Shown here in pieces: positions 35,842-48,104 of a stretch of DNA of 64,000 nucleotides. The stretch's first letter is position 1; every line of letters begins with the position of its first letter. The position numbers and the translations under genes were made by a program. This DNA is from Sphaerolaimus hirsutus (lineage: Eukaryota; Nematoda; Chromadorea; Monhysterida; Sphaerolaimidae): the NCBI GenBank assembly GCA_964036195.1, contig OZ038453.1:7951469-8015468 (forward strand). Direction: 5' to 3'. The notes beneath the pieces are model-generated. The model searched no databases. It saw nothing but the letters and a program-made list of their open reading frames with translations, and was not told where the DNA came from.

Positions 35842-38800
35842 AGACTTGGCCAGCGGGAAAGCCTGCTGTATGTGACCTGCGCCAGAACGAAACAAGCCAA
35901 CCGCTCTGCGGCAGAAACTGATTTATTGGCTACTGTGGATGTGGATCCAAATTCAGCTACCTATTGCAAGGTTGTCAAATGAGCACATGTTATTTGGTTG
36001 TTTTTGTGTTTTCTTCATTAGGTGTAGAGTAACGCACAATATTTGCTTAAAAAATCCCTCCCTGTTAGATGAGTGAGGAAAAAATAATTTCTCCTCGAAA
36101 TAATCCCATTGTAAAATGGGCGATCAAAACATAACCCCCCTCGAATACCCCCCCCCTCTTAAGGCATATTTAGGCTTGTTTGTGTCCAATTTTGGACAAA
36201 AAACCTGTTGTTTTGGTTATGGCGCTGCACACACTAGTTTACTAACAGAAGTAAACTCATTTTGGGTGCTCATAAATCAGCTTTGAACGCATTTGAGTTT
36301 ACAAAAATGAGGTATTTGTAAACTACAGTTGACGAGGATGTAAAAAACGTAATCTGGTAAATTCAAATACGTTCAAAGCTGATTTATGGGCACCCAAATT
36401 GAGTTTACTTGTGTTAGTAAACTAGTGTGTGCAGCCACAATTGAGCATAATGAGTGAAATGAGTTGATAGAAACATGATTGAAAATTTTGAGGAAATGAT
36501 AATTCCCTCCTTGAATAATTCCCCCCTTGATTAGTTCCCACCCAAAAATCTATGACGAAATAATAATTACCCATGCCAGGGGGACGGTAGTCTACTTAAA
36601 AAACAACTAAAACCCCTCGTCAGGTAATATCCGCCCTCCCCCTGAAATCCGGGCACGAAGTGCACCATTCCGGCTGGAACGCGTGCAGTTCCTGTTTCGG
36701 CAATCCCAGTGCATGTAGGTCCCATCTCATTTTGCCCTGTCTCAATTCGTCACGAGTTTACGTGGTCGACGTGAATGCGACCCCTGGTGGACGGGCGCCC
36801 AAAGTTTTTACAGTGAGTTTTGGGGAGTTTTTTTTGTTGGGTTTTGGGGGTTTCTGCTGATGGATATGCGCCCACTTTGAAAAACCCCCTCATTTTTATG
36901 CATAAAACGTTTAAAAAAAAGTTTTTGAACACTATTTCAAAATGTAAATGCTGATCTGATATCATGATAGTGTTTCACTCAGAAGACTGCACAGCGTGTG
37001 GTCCGCACAGTTTTACACATTTCCCCAAATGCAATCCAAATGGCAAAATACTCAAACTGAATGGCATTCTCACAATTTCAATGTCTCCCATTTCCACAAA
37101 ACCACACAGACAATAGAGCCCGATCAGTTATTGGCACACAATGTGTCATTTCCGCACACCACCCACTGTCTGGCCGATGGCAACATTATGATAAGCACCT
37201 TGGGTGATAAGGATGGCAATAACAAAGGTTTGCACCTCTTTTGTACTCAAGTTGGCTGGAAAATGACTGGTGCGATGCTAAATGGGTTTGAGAGAATGTG
37301 GAAGGACATTGGATGCATGTGAAGCAGTCTCTGTACTCTTGGGAAGCTCCCAGGCTGTGTAAAATCTAAAAAGTCATGCAAATTGTCAAAAGTATGCAAA
37401 GTGTCATGAAAGATGTCAAATGACCAGTAACAACATAAAATTATGACATTTTACAGGATCATTTAAATGACTATTGACACATGCATGACATTTTAAATTT
37501 TACAGCTTATGAGAGTATACTAGTGCAGACACTCCACATGTTTCATGAGTTTTCAGATTTTCCAAGAGTGTCCAACATGCCTCACATGTGATCATGATGA
37601 TCACAATTGTTTAAGCACACTTCACAAACCATTCTGGCATTATTTTTATGGCTCATGAAGTAATGTGAAGTGTCCAGAAGCAAAGTGAAATGTCTTCATA
37701 ATGGTGGGCCGTGTCTGCATAGGGGCATTTCATGATGCTTCACAGTGCATCACACACCCATTCTTTTGTTACATAAAATATGGAAAATTGCTTTTACTGA
37801 AATGGTCTGTTTCTAGCATGAATTACAAATGTCATCACATTGCAGGGAGTTTTGTGCTGGCTGATGCAAAAACATTTGAACTGAAAGGCACCTGGCCCAA
37901 TTGTGCCCCAGTTGCCTATGGCTATGATTATTGGTAAATTGAATTTTTTGAATTTGAGAAAATTCCAAAAAACTGAAAAATTCAATTTCTGCAGGTATCA
38001 GCCATACCACAAGGTGATGTTGTCCACTGAATGGGGTGTGCCGAATTTGATCAGGAAAGGGTTCAATCTGAATGATGTGATGAATGGAAAATATGGCCAC
38101 TCAATCAATGTGTGGAATTGGCAAAGTCACAAATTGGTGCAGAGTATTGAATTGGATCCTGTGAAAGGCTGCATGCCATTGGAGGTGAAGTAATACAACA
38201 TTCTTGGTAGCAATATTTATCTGATATATAAATAGTGTTACCATAAACATTGTGTTGTATTTATAGGTAGTTTGTTTTGTCATAAACATGTAGGTAATCA
38301 AATGAAAATATGTACCATAAGTTCACAAATAAAACCCTTTAACGACTGTAGTTACCTCAATTACAATCCAAACTCTTATTTAAGCAATGGTTCCTTGTAA
38401 TTTGGAAGTTGCAATTAGGACTAAATCTTAAAAACAAAATGATATACCACTGAAAAATATGATACACCCGTGTTCATTTGGGTTCAGACACATGCACATT
38501 TTTTATAAAAAGCTTTATTTTGCCAGAACTAAATCACTTTGAACATTTTGGCTGGTACCCATCAAAGCCCTAACATTTGTCTACAAAACCCATGGGACAC
38601 CCCCAGTATAACGCCATGTGGGCCGCGTAAGCAGCCCACACATTTTTATATACAAAATTTCATTGGTCACTTGGGTTCGGACGCATTGTTTATACAGCTA
38701 ATATTCTGTCTTTCAAGGCTGGATTTTGGCTTTGAAGACAGAAATAAACTCTGGCTAGTTGCCAGAGCCCAATTCCTTTAAAAATCAGATTAAGATAGAC

Positions 38801-41800
38801 TTTTATTGCTTCATGGTTCTTGATACTGATTGGGTGAGTTGACAATCATTTTCCCTAGTTCCTACAAATGTGCATCACTCAAGCACAGTTAGCATGCAAT
38901 TTTGGGCATTCAGCAGTGTGTAGGGCACTGGAAACAACCAGGCCAGCTAGAGAAGGTTGTGGGGAATCTTTTAAACACACCCCTATTCGAGGAAACCGCC
39001 CAAACTCAAGACGCTTAAGTGCAAAAAAATATTGTTTGTATCTTACCTTTTTACTACTAAATTTTCCATTTTTTGAATTTTGGCATTTTTGCTCTTAAGC
39101 GACTTGAGTTTGGGAGGTTTCCTCAAATGGGGGTGTGTATAAAAGATTCCCCACAACCTTCTCTAGCTGGCCTGGTTGTTTCCAGTGCCTTACACACTGC
39201 TGAATGCCCAAAATCGCATGCCAATTGTGCTTGAGTGATGCACATTTGTGGGGAACTGGGGAAAATGATTGTCTACCCTCCCAATCAGTATCAAAAGGCA
39301 TGAAGTGATAAAAGTCTATCCTAATCTGATTTTTAAAGGCATTAGACTCTGGCAACTAGCCATAGTTTATTTCTGGCTTCAAAGCCAAAATTCAGCCTTG
39401 AAATACAGAATATTAGCTGTATAACCAACGCGTCCGAACCCAAGTAAGCAATGAAATTTTGTCTAAAAAAATGTGTGGGCCGCTTTCGCGGCCCACATGG
39501 CGTTATACTGGGGGGTGTCCCATGGGTTTTGTAGACAAATGTTAGGGCTTTTTTGGGGTACCAGCAAAAATTTTCAAATTGATATAGTTCCGGCAGAATA
39601 AAGCTTTTTATAAAAAATGTGCATGTGTCCGAACCCAAATGAACATGGGTGTACCTACATATTGACAAATACACAAAAATACACATACTAAACCAACTTA
39701 AAAACAACAACAATATATTATATTTCAAACATTAAATATTCCAGGTGAGATTCAAGCACGACCCACTATCAAAGGATGCCTTCTGTGGTTCCGCACTGGG
39801 CTCATGCATTTATCACATTTATCAGGTGAAATTAATTTGTCATTATGAATTTTCAAGAATTAAAATTAAAATCATTGAATTTTTTGTCAGGAATCGCCCA
39901 GCACTGGACCAAATTGCATTGGTAAATGGAATGCTAAGCCAGTGGTTGAGTTGCCACCAATGCTGGTGAAAAATTGGCCAATTTCTGACAAATTGCCAGC
40001 GCTGATTACTGACATAATTTTGTCACTCGATGACAGGTTTGTGGGTATGCAGGGTGCTTGTGCAAATTGAAATTCGGCAAATGACTGCAATGGCATTTGA
40101 GCAAATTTTTAAAATAGTTTTTCACATGGGATTAATCCCACAGGTGGAGAAGTAAAAAAGCGATGTGCTGATTTGATGAGTGATGAGCAATTTAAGAAAT
40201 GTCATGTGAAGAGACAAGTGAAAAGTAAAATGACATTTAAAAAACTGATAGGTGGTAATCCATGACACAAGTGGATTTCAATTCCCATACGAGACGAAAA
40301 CATAAAAGAAGTAAAAAATGAAGATGAATTAGTTTGTAGCCAGTCACTTCGTCATCTTTCCACAATATTTTTCAAATTCCAAAACATTTCACATCATAGA
40401 TTCCTGTACATTTCCCTGTGGCTGCATGGGGAAATTCACCAGTACGATGTCACCCAGCCATCGAAACCAGTTCTCGTTGATAAGGTAAAAACACTTTCTT
40501 TTTTATTTAAAATGTTTTTTTTAATAAAGTTTTTAAAAACAATGGTATTTTTCTAAAAACAGGTGAAGATCAGTGGAATGTGTGTTGAGGGTGAACTGGA
40601 ACCGGCAAATGGGGTGAGCTTCTTTAATATTGAATTTTTAATCAAATGATAAATTAAATATTAATTACCTACATACATAATTGACATTTGTGAAGCGTCC
40701 ACTTTTCACTCTATAAGGTGATAACCCCCAAAACCAAAGAATTTACAAAAATTTATATAAGATGCTACTTCAATTCTCCGCTGGTTATGCATGTCGAATG
40801 GGCGCGCTCGCTGACTATCGTAAAGTAGCAAATGTAGACTTCAAAGTGCAAAATTGTCCGCCTCCGCTCTCAACATATCTAGGAACAGCGGCCTTCCCTA
40901 AAAATGCTTGCGCAATTGACTCTACCCAAAAAAACCTGACCCACCCCTCACAGCCAAATTGGCGCAAAACCGTGATCAATGGCAAGACGATAGAGGGTGG
41001 CCCGCAAATGTTGCAACTTAGTTTGGATGGCAAAAGGCTGTACGTGACCACTTCGCTTTACTCGGCTTGGGACAACCAGTTTTATCCGAAAATGAGAAAG
41101 TGGGTTTTTTTTCTTTTTCCAGCCGCGCACACTCGAAATTTTTGTGGACATTTTAATAGATGATTTACCGTATTGGCTTGTTTTGAACCCCGGGCACTGT
41201 ATTTTTTCACAACGTCCTAACAGTGGCACTCAATTCGAGCATGGCACTCAATTCAAGCATGGTACTGTATTATTTGGTAAGGAATTTCAGTTCCATTATA
41301 GACATCGATATACATATTTTGGTATGTATATCGATTCCAGCTGCGTAATTATGATGTAATTGCAACAGCTGCGTCAATTAGATACAACAACGACTGGACA
41401 TTTTTTAACAACAGAAGCGACAGAACAGAAGCCACTCGCATGCAGTAACGTTTTTAAACGTACTGCGTTTCCCGCGTCATGTTTGCTTCTATTAGTTAGG
41501 TGTGGGGGGCACTCAATTCAAACATGGCACTGTATTGTTTCATAAGGCAGTTACCCTGGCACTGTATTCGAGCATGGCACTCAATTCAAACATGGCACTC
41601 AAAACAAGCCAATACGGTATATGGGAAATGGGCATTGAACCCATAATTGGGTGCCTATTAATGGCCCACGACAATTTCACATGCACTAATGTGGGTGAAG
41701 TGCTATTTTCTAGTGCTGAGGTGCACTAGAACACAAAAATCTGCACAGGAAATATTCCATTGTACCGGAAATTTTTACAAGCTCTAATAATAACACTGTA

Positions 41801-42210
41801 TCATATGAAAAGTTTTCCAGGTTAAAATACACCAATTTAGACAGTGGGGGTGTAATTTTCACTTTTTTCAAATATTCAAATTTTAAATTTTTATTTACAG
41901 CAAATCAAAATTTAAATGCCTCTTCCCATGGAACCATAATAAGCACCATCATTTTTCGAAAATTAAAAAAATTATTAAAAAAACATTTTTAAACCATCCC
42001 AACATTCGCAGCACCGGGTCCAGTCTGATGCTAGTTGACATAAACGACACGAAAAATGGCGGCATGACTTTGAACAAAAACTTTTTGATCGATTTTGGCA
42101 ACATGCCAGACAATTTGGGGCCCACTTATGCACACGAAATGCGCTATCCAGGGGGCGATTGTTCAAGCGACATATGGCTCCATTCTACGAGTGAAATGTC
42201 GAAACTTTGA
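35842..42210 (+). CDS. SELENBP1: Selenium-binding protein 1 / methanethiol oxidase, right-arm copy (intact, N-terminal exon missing)
   Basis: Exons: 35842-35970, 36624-36812, 37110-37227, 37846-37933, 37995-38184, 39745-39825, 39891-40036, 40400-40484, 40563-40613, 40954-41099, 42012-42210 (stop 42208-42210). Phases agree; 474 codons with stop, against 472 residues in the whole human protein. Recognised by [22 protein letters not shown] (containing the Cys matching human Cys57, the reported selenium-binding residue), [87 protein letters not shown] and the C-terminal [16 protein letters not shown]. Family members are cytosolic beta-propeller copper enzymes that convert methanethiol to formaldehyde, H2S and H2O2. 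The exon with the initiator and the N-terminal CGPGY-type motif is not in the sequence before 35842 and probably falls in the gap. Exon 10 uses a GTGGGT donor where the left arm has GTGAGT. Confidence 0.94.
36219..36443. repeat. Fold-back element, CTGCACACACTAGTTTACTA ends (right arm)
   Basis: Right-arm partner of 32263-32489; GCTGCACACACTAGTTTACT mirrored by AGTAAACTAGTGTGTGCAGC, centre GTAAACTACAGTTGACGAGG. Confidence 0.7.
38459..39652. mobile_element. 1.2-kb fold-back element inserted only in the right arm
   Basis: CACCCGTGTTCATTTGGGTT at the left mirrored by AACCCAAATGAACATGGGTG at the right. The arms pair over about 550 bp each (TGTGGGCCGCGTAAGCAGCC / GGCCGCTTTCGCGGCCCACA; AACCAGGCCAGCTAGAGAAG and its complement), with a centre near 39030-39060. 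The matching left-arm intron is only 370 bp. Open frames inside are shadows of the hairpin. Confidence 0.82.
41168..41617. mobile_element. TA-flanked CCGTATTGG element, right arm only
   Basis: CCGTATTGGCTTGTTTTGA at the left, CAAAACAAGCCAATACGG at the right, TA on both sides. The left arm reads GATTTATATGGG on this strand at the same place (near 25190-25203), i.e. a single TA. The interior repeats GGCACTCAATTCAA(A/G)CATG and GGCACTGTATT several times. Confidence 0.9.
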
Positions 42211-42675
42211 ATGGTGTTTGAATTATCATTATGAGGGTGTATACCGTATTTCGAGGGGGGAGGGTTATAAGTTCATGGTGCCCATTTGAGGGGGTATTTC
42301 GAGACGGGGTACTTCGAAGGGGGGGGGGGTATTTCGAGGAAATATGGTAATTGTGAATTTTTTGGCAATTTTTAATTGTTATCAAATTGAGGAAAAACCC
42401 ATCAAAAATTCAGATGTAAAAATTATACACCCCCTCAAATAATACCACAGCGTGCAGGCAAAGCAAAATTAACAAACTTAGGCATATAGTGGAAATACTG
42501 ATACGCTTGGATGTTGTCTCTTCCAATGGAAGCAATATTTTGCATTTTGTGAATTTGAACAGGGTTAAAAATGAACGCTCTTGTGCCTATTCCAGTACTT
42601 CTTCCACAGTGATTGTATTTTTCCAACTTTTATTTTTACACTTTTATTCGGAACTTAAGTACTAATAATTAATTA

Positions 42676-43060
42676 CCGTATTTCCCCGAAATACCCCCAG
42701 GGGGTTTATTTGTTCAGAGTGGAAATTTTGAGGGGGGTATTTCGAGGGGGGCTTATTCAAGGGGGGTATTTTTTCGCCAGAAATTTTCGTAAAAGGTAGT
42801 AGTAAAGAATGGGCTTTGACGTACCCAAAACAGTGATAAAGGTGAACCCACAATATATTTCCATACATATCAACGTGTATAGGTACACATACACTAGTTT
42901 ATGTGTCGCTGCGATGCAAATTTACATCAATAAATACATCATGTACCTTTTTCCAGACGGGGGGTATTTCGAGGGGGGTTGATTTTTTCCCCAGCTCGAA
43001 AACACCTGGGGGTATTTCGAGGGGGGGTTAATTCAAGGGGGGTATTTCGAGGAAATACGG
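42676..43060. mobile_element. TA-flanked CCGTATT element (right-arm partner of 22951-23266)
   Basis: CCGTATTTCCCCGAAATACC to TATTTCGAGGAAATACGG with TA on both sides. Its presence in both arms shows that it is older than their divergence. Confidence 0.75.
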
Positions 43061-43858
43061 TAGGTAGTTATTTAGGAGACATAAATCGGAGAAAAATTCC
43101 ATATGAAATTACAGTATTGAAGTTTTCTGATATCCACATAACACCATCAATAATGACTTTAATAGGAATGCAAATTAGCGCATAAATAGTTTTGTATTTC
43201 AAAAGTTTAAAATACGTGTGATTCACTTTGTGTGATTCACTTCGAATACGACGATTTTTTAAATAAAAATAATGAATTTTTGAAACTTGTGTTCGTATTG
43301 ATCAAGTCAAATTATCTGACATTTGCACATGTAGAACGGTATTGACACGAACAAAATTTAAGAATTCAGAACAAACTGAAACATCCTTTTAATCATAAAA
43401 TGTCTGTTATTTGTCATTTTAAATGTTACGTTGCATTTTTTTGGCATGCAACAAAAAATTTACTACTCTAATGGAACCCAATTTCAAAAATTGGAAATTT
43501 TTTCGAGATTACAGACGAAAAAAGACTTTTCAATCACACAGTTTTCAAGCGGGAAACCCAAACCAGTGGTCAATTCAGCGTGTGGACAAGTGACAAAAAA
43601 GTAGTACTTTGAGAAAAGGATTTTTTTCATTTATAAATTTACTTGTCAATTGTAGGTTATTTGTCACTTACAATATGGCTTATTAGTTGCCACTTTTCTT
43701 GTCGCTTGACCGCTAATGAAATTGGCACCGGAACGAATATCAATTTGAATATTTGACACAAAAATCCTATATATTCATTATGATTTATGACATCACAATT
43801 TTCACCCAAAAAGGATTCAAACTCAACAAAAAAGGGGAAAAACGAACCCAGGCAAAAA

Positions 43859-44545
43859 TCAGGCAGATATGGTAAATTCTTCCATTTGTCGCATAAGCTC
43901 CGCTCCTTTTCGATTTTATCCAACTGGAAATTTTGGGAAAAATATTGTCAAAAATTTGCCAATGCCTACACAATAGAGGTGACAATTTCATATCATACCG
44001 TATTACCTCGAATTATCCCCCCCCCCTGAATTACCCCCCCCCCTCGAATTAACCCCCCTCAAAATGGGCTGGGGAAATAATAAACCCCCCTCGAAATACC
44101 CCCCCTCCAGAATGATGTACATCATGTATGCGATGTACATGATGTACTTATTACTACTAATTTGCATTGCAGATACACTTATACGCTCATTTGTGTACAG
44201 ATGTACATCTATAGCCCCATACTACCTATTTTATCGCGTTTATTACCATTTTTGTGTGTGAAAAAGCGTATTCTCTACTACGAATTTCACGAAAATTTCT
44301 GACGAAATAATAAACCCCCCTCGAATTAACCCCCCTCAAATTTTGCTGGCGAAATAATAAACCCCCATGGGGGTATTTCGAGGTAATACGGTAATTCAAT
44401 TGACAACTGAAATTAATTGATGCCGCGTCAATGCACAAAATTACCTTTTAATTTATAAAACAAAAAATATTTTAAAAACCTGATTCTCTTCCAAATCTTC
44501 CCCATTATCTCGTTTCTGTTTCAGCGCCTTGATTGCATCCAGTTT
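43859..44545 (-). pseudogene. EIF2A: eIF2A last two exons, right-arm copy (truncated by gap, one-base deletion)
   Basis: Exon 16 equivalent at 44545-44480 (KLDAIKALKQKRDNGEDLEE, open) and exon 17 equivalent at 43923-43859. Exon 17 is 65 bp versus 66 bp in the other copy: GGAGCGGAG replaces GGAGGCGGAG, shifting the frame 10 residues before the end. The upstream 15 exons are absent because the gap follows 16 bases upstream of exon 16. This is most likely the second haplotype of the gene at 10671-21896, not a separate pseudogene. Confidence 0.8.
43998..44391. mobile_element. TA-flanked CCGTATT element in the last eIF2A intron, right arm only
   Basis: CCGTATTACCTCGAATTATC to GGGTATTTCGAGGTAATACGG, TA on both sides. 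The left-arm intron (21688-21830) reads TTGAATTATGATATG without it, i.e. a single TA: a second direct demonstration of TA duplication for this family. Confidence 0.9.
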
Positions 44546-44561
44546 CTGTGGTGTTGTTGTT

Positions 44562-44761
44562 NNNNNNNNNNNNNNNNNNNNNNNNNNNNNNNNNNNNNNN
44601 NNNNNNNNNNNNNNNNNNNNNNNNNNNNNNNNNNNNNNNNNNNNNNNNNNNNNNNNNNNNNNNNNNNNNNNNNNNNNNNNNNNNNNNNNNNNNNNNNNNN
44701 NNNNNNNNNNNNNNNNNNNNNNNNNNNNNNNNNNNNNNNNNNNNNNNNNNNNNNNNNNNNN
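44562..44761. other. Assembly gap, exactly 200 N
   Basis: It cuts off the right-arm eIF2A copy. Sequence to its right starts inside a GCGCCA-type repeat, with no overlap to either arm. Confidence 0.99.
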
Positions 44762-45267
44762 AAATGGCGTAAACGCCAATGGCGCCATGGCGCGGCACGT
44801 ACTGGCACACTCAAATGAAATGACACGCACAGTGGCACCATTCAATCAACATAAAGCGCTGACATTGAGACATGAGAAAAAAGCAATGAACATTTATTTA
44901 TCAATGAGATGGATGGATACATGGATGATGATTCCTACGTGATGGCAAATTTCTGAAGAAAAATAATACAAAAAAAATTTTTAAAAATTCATTTAAGTTA
45001 TTTTGATTTTCTGAATGTTTAGGAGCTCTGTTATGGGATTTTGTAATAAAAAAAAAATTGAAAAAGTTTCCATGTCTTTACCATCCTTTGTGCATATGTG
45101 TTGTTTGAAAAGTGTCAGACTGAGGCGTGTGCCGCTTGGCATGTAACCCGTTCGGCATGTAGACAGTGGATCAGGGGTTTCCAAGGTTTTGACCGCTGCA
45201 GCATCATAGGTAAAATAGCAAATCTCTCCTCCGGAAGGGGTAGATACCTGAAAATTATTCTGGGGAC

Positions 45268-46816
45268 TAGTGATGTAAAAAGCGCCAGACTTTTGGCGCC
45301 AAGCGCCAGAAGCGCCATGGCGCTTTTGGCATGCGAGCGCCAAGCGCCAATGGCGCCACAGCAAAATAGCGCCAAGCGCCAAAAGCGCCATGGCGCTTTT
45401 CTGGACCATGGCGCCAAGCGTCAATGGCGCCAGAGGATGTCGGCGCCAAGCGCCAATAGCGCCAGCGCCAAAAATTTTTGCTGCTCATAAAGTGCAACCA
45501 TGCTAATGCAGTGTTAGTTACATATTTGTGTGAGAAGCAAGATATAAATAAGTCAAATCTAGTTAACTTTTCTTTATCTGATGTTATTCTACACCTGAGA
45601 GTTGGGTATTTCTTCTAATAGAATCGCATACCTCCAATCAGGGTTGGCAAAATCTCAGAAAAAAATAAAAATAAAAATAAAATGGAAATTTGTAGAATAA
45701 AATAAAAATAAAATGGAATATTGAAGAATAAAATAAAAATAAAATACAATTTTTATACAGTTTTACTACAATTTTAGTAAAAAGAATTTTACAAAAACCT
45801 ATTCTGGTCACAATCTAAATAAAAGAATAAAAATAAAATTAAAATAAAATGGAAAATTGAAGAATAAAATAAAAATAAAATGGAAAATTGAAGAATAAAA
45901 TAAAAATAAAATACAATTTTTATACAATTTTACTACAATTTTAGTAAAAAGGATTTTACTAAAACCAACCCTGCCTCCAATAGAACTACACCTACAATAG
46001 AACGGCAGCTTTTAGCACGTTTGCGTGCCCACGAAAACAATAAAATGGCACCCCCCCCCAATATAACGGCAGGTAGACATTACGTTGGAAGATTCATGGT
46101 TGTTTTCACATTTGGTTTTGTTTGAATTGATTCTGTGATATGGAATGTTGTTTATGTTTCATAAAAACACTATGTTCAAATGAAGAATGTGCGAAAAATA
46201 TTGGTGAATAAATAGAATGGCAGCCTCCAATAAAAAGGCACCTCCAATAGAATGCCAGGTAAAAAAGTTGTGAAAAAAATAGAATGACGCTTTTCTATTC
46301 GAAGAAATACGGTAACAATGGCAAGCCATCTCGAAAAAGTGCTTAGATTTTTATAGATATGTCGAACGTGCATTTGAACGTCGTTCGTCGGCTCGTGAGC
46401 AATCTTTGAATTGGGATGGGAATCATTAGGCCCATTATTCCGGAAAAGTTTTGGATATCCTTGCACGGAAATGGTTTACAAGATATACAAGTACGTAGAT
46501 TTGTTCTTCCTGGAATACGCTTTTACACATTTACTCATGTAAATTATGCACACAAGGTATTTTTACATAAAAAATGATATATTTTTTTGAACCACTTGGC
46601 GCTTTTTTGGCGCTTTTTAAAACGCTAGCGCCAAGCGCCAATGGCGCCACGGCATCATAGCGCCAAGCGCCAAAAGCGCCATGGCGCTTTTCCGTAGCAC
46701 AGCGCCAAGCGCCAATGGCGCCACAGCAAAAAGGCTCCAAGCGCCAAAAGCGCCATGGCGCTTTTTGCTTTGGCGCTAGCGCCAGGCGCCAGCGCCATGG
46801 CGCTTTTACATCACTA
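45268..46816. mobile_element. hAT-like element, TAGTGATGTAAAA ends, GCGCCA family
   Basis: TAGTGATGTAAAAAGCGCC to GGCGCTTTTACATCACTA, exact 8-bp duplication CTGGGGAC (45260-45267, 46817-46824). GCGCCAAGCGCCAA arrays lie at both ends. The 1 kb core includes AAATAAAATAAAAATAAAAT repeats (45655-45935) and another element with CCTCCAATAGAATG / ATACGGTAA words (about 45960-46315). Confidence 0.92.
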
Positions 46817-46864
46817 CTGGGGACTCAATTGGCTCAAAAATCGCTTAAAGTTTGCTCCACTTAG

Positions 46865-47566
46865 CAGGGACGTATCCAGGATTTTTGGGGGCTGCTTGTT
46901 TACAGAGGCCAGCGAATGGGGGGGGGCTCAGGCCCCCACCTAAATTTTTTTACATAAATGGTGACAAAATGGCACCATGGTGCTGACGCCATTCGTCGGC
47001 GCCACGCGATGGCGCCACTGGCATTGGCCCTTGCGCGCAATTTTTTTGCATCAATCCTAGAAACCTGCATTTTCCTTGAGTTTTTCTTGTCTCAGCCAGT
47101 AAAGCCGGAATTACAGCTCAGCAGCGTTTGACGTGAAATGATTACGTCGTAAAATTGATTACATCAAAATGGACAAAGGTACAGCATTGAAATTTCAGAA
47201 TTAGATAGTTCTAGTAATTGGGTGTAATGTCCCAAAAAAAATTTATCAAATAATCATTATTTAAGTAGTTATTAATTTACCGTCAAAATTTTTTGATGAT
47301 GTAAAATGTTTGACGTGAAATGTTGACGTAGAATGTGTAAATTTCGACGGTAAATTAATAACTACTTAAATAACGATTTTTTGATAAAATTTGTTTGGGA
47401 CATTACACACAATTACTATGACTATCTAATTCTGAAATTTCAATGCTGTACCTTTGTCCATTTTGATGTAATCAATTTTACGACGTAATCATTTCACGTC
47501 AAACGCCGCTGAGCTGTAATTCCGGCTTAACGCCCCCCCCCCCCTGTCCCCCTAGATACGGTCTTG
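46865..47566. mobile_element. hAT-like element, CAGGGACGTATCCAGG ends, with a nested hairpin
   Basis: CAGGGACGTATCCAGGATTT to CCTAGATACGGTCTTG, flanks CCACTTAG (46857-46864) and CCAGTTAG (47567-47574), 7 of 8 matching. The GGGG/CCCC ends are like 18978-19419. A 420-bp fold-back element lies inside (47103-47532). Confidence 0.82.
47103..47532. mobile_element. Fold-back element with ~190-bp arms
   Basis: AAGCCGGAATTACAGCTCAG at the left is the complement of CTGAGCTGTAATTCCGGCTT at the right, and pairing continues through TTTGACGTGAAATGATTACG and AATTGATTACATCAAAATGG up to a centre near 47300. It is nested inside the element 46865-47566. Confidence 0.8.
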
Positions 47567-47784
47567 CCAGTTAGATAGTAGATAGTTAAGAGATTTGGGG
47601 GCGGAGCTCAGGGGCAATAGCATTGGGATAGATAGCTAGCTAGCTGAGCAGCCCACCCATGGGACCCCCGCAACGGGTCTATATGCCAAGCGGTTTACAT
47701 GCCAAATGAGCCTATGCCGTCAGACTTCATCGGAATGCATGGCAGCATGAAACAGTGTCAAAGGATATGTTTGTCAGTCCACAC

Positions 47785-48104
47785 TAGTGATGGAAAAGGC
47801 GCCAGGATTTTGGCGCCAAGCGCCATGGCGGATTTCCGAACTCAGCGCCAATGGCGCCAGAGCAATCTGGCGCTATGCGCCAGAAGCACCATGGCGCTTT
47901 TTGCTTTGGCGCTAGCGCCAAGCGCCAGCGCCAGGTATGTTGTTCCTGGCGCCGGTCAAAAATAGCGCCGAGCGCCAAAAGCACCTTTCATGGGCATGGC
48001 GCCACAGCAAAATGGCGCCAAGCGCCAAAAGCGCCATGGCGCTTTTCCGTTTGGCGCTAGCGCCAGGCGCCAGGCTCCAGCGTCATGGCGCTTTTCCATC
48101 ACTA
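47785..48104. mobile_element. hAT-like element, TAGTGATGGAAAA ends, GCGCCA family
   Basis: TAGTGATGGAAAAGGCGCC to GGCGCTTTTCCATCACTA; flanks GTCCACAC and GTCGGCAC match at 6 of 8. It consists almost wholly of GCGCCAAGCGCCA-type motifs. Confidence 0.8.

Larger units (their letters stand above)
34537..44561. repeat. Right arm of the inverted duplication
   Basis: Reverse-complement counterpart of 21606-33747, ending abruptly at the second gap just before the rest of eIF2A would be expected. Insertions unique to this arm: 35238-35700, 38459-39652, 41168-41617 and 43998-44391. Confidence 0.93.

Noticed and set aside
38539..39728. Frames of 80-128 codons within the 38.5-39.7 kb hairpin
   Set aside because: They lie in mirrored arms of a fold-back element and are absent from the other allele.
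44453..44942. Open frames across the second N run
   Set aside because: Artefact of the gap; only the eIF2A exon at 44480-44545 is real.
45267..45497. Frames rich in Ala, Trp and Arg in GCGCCA elements (also 47784-48060, 25664-25883)
   Set aside because: Short-period repeat in all frames; no start, codon bias or homology.
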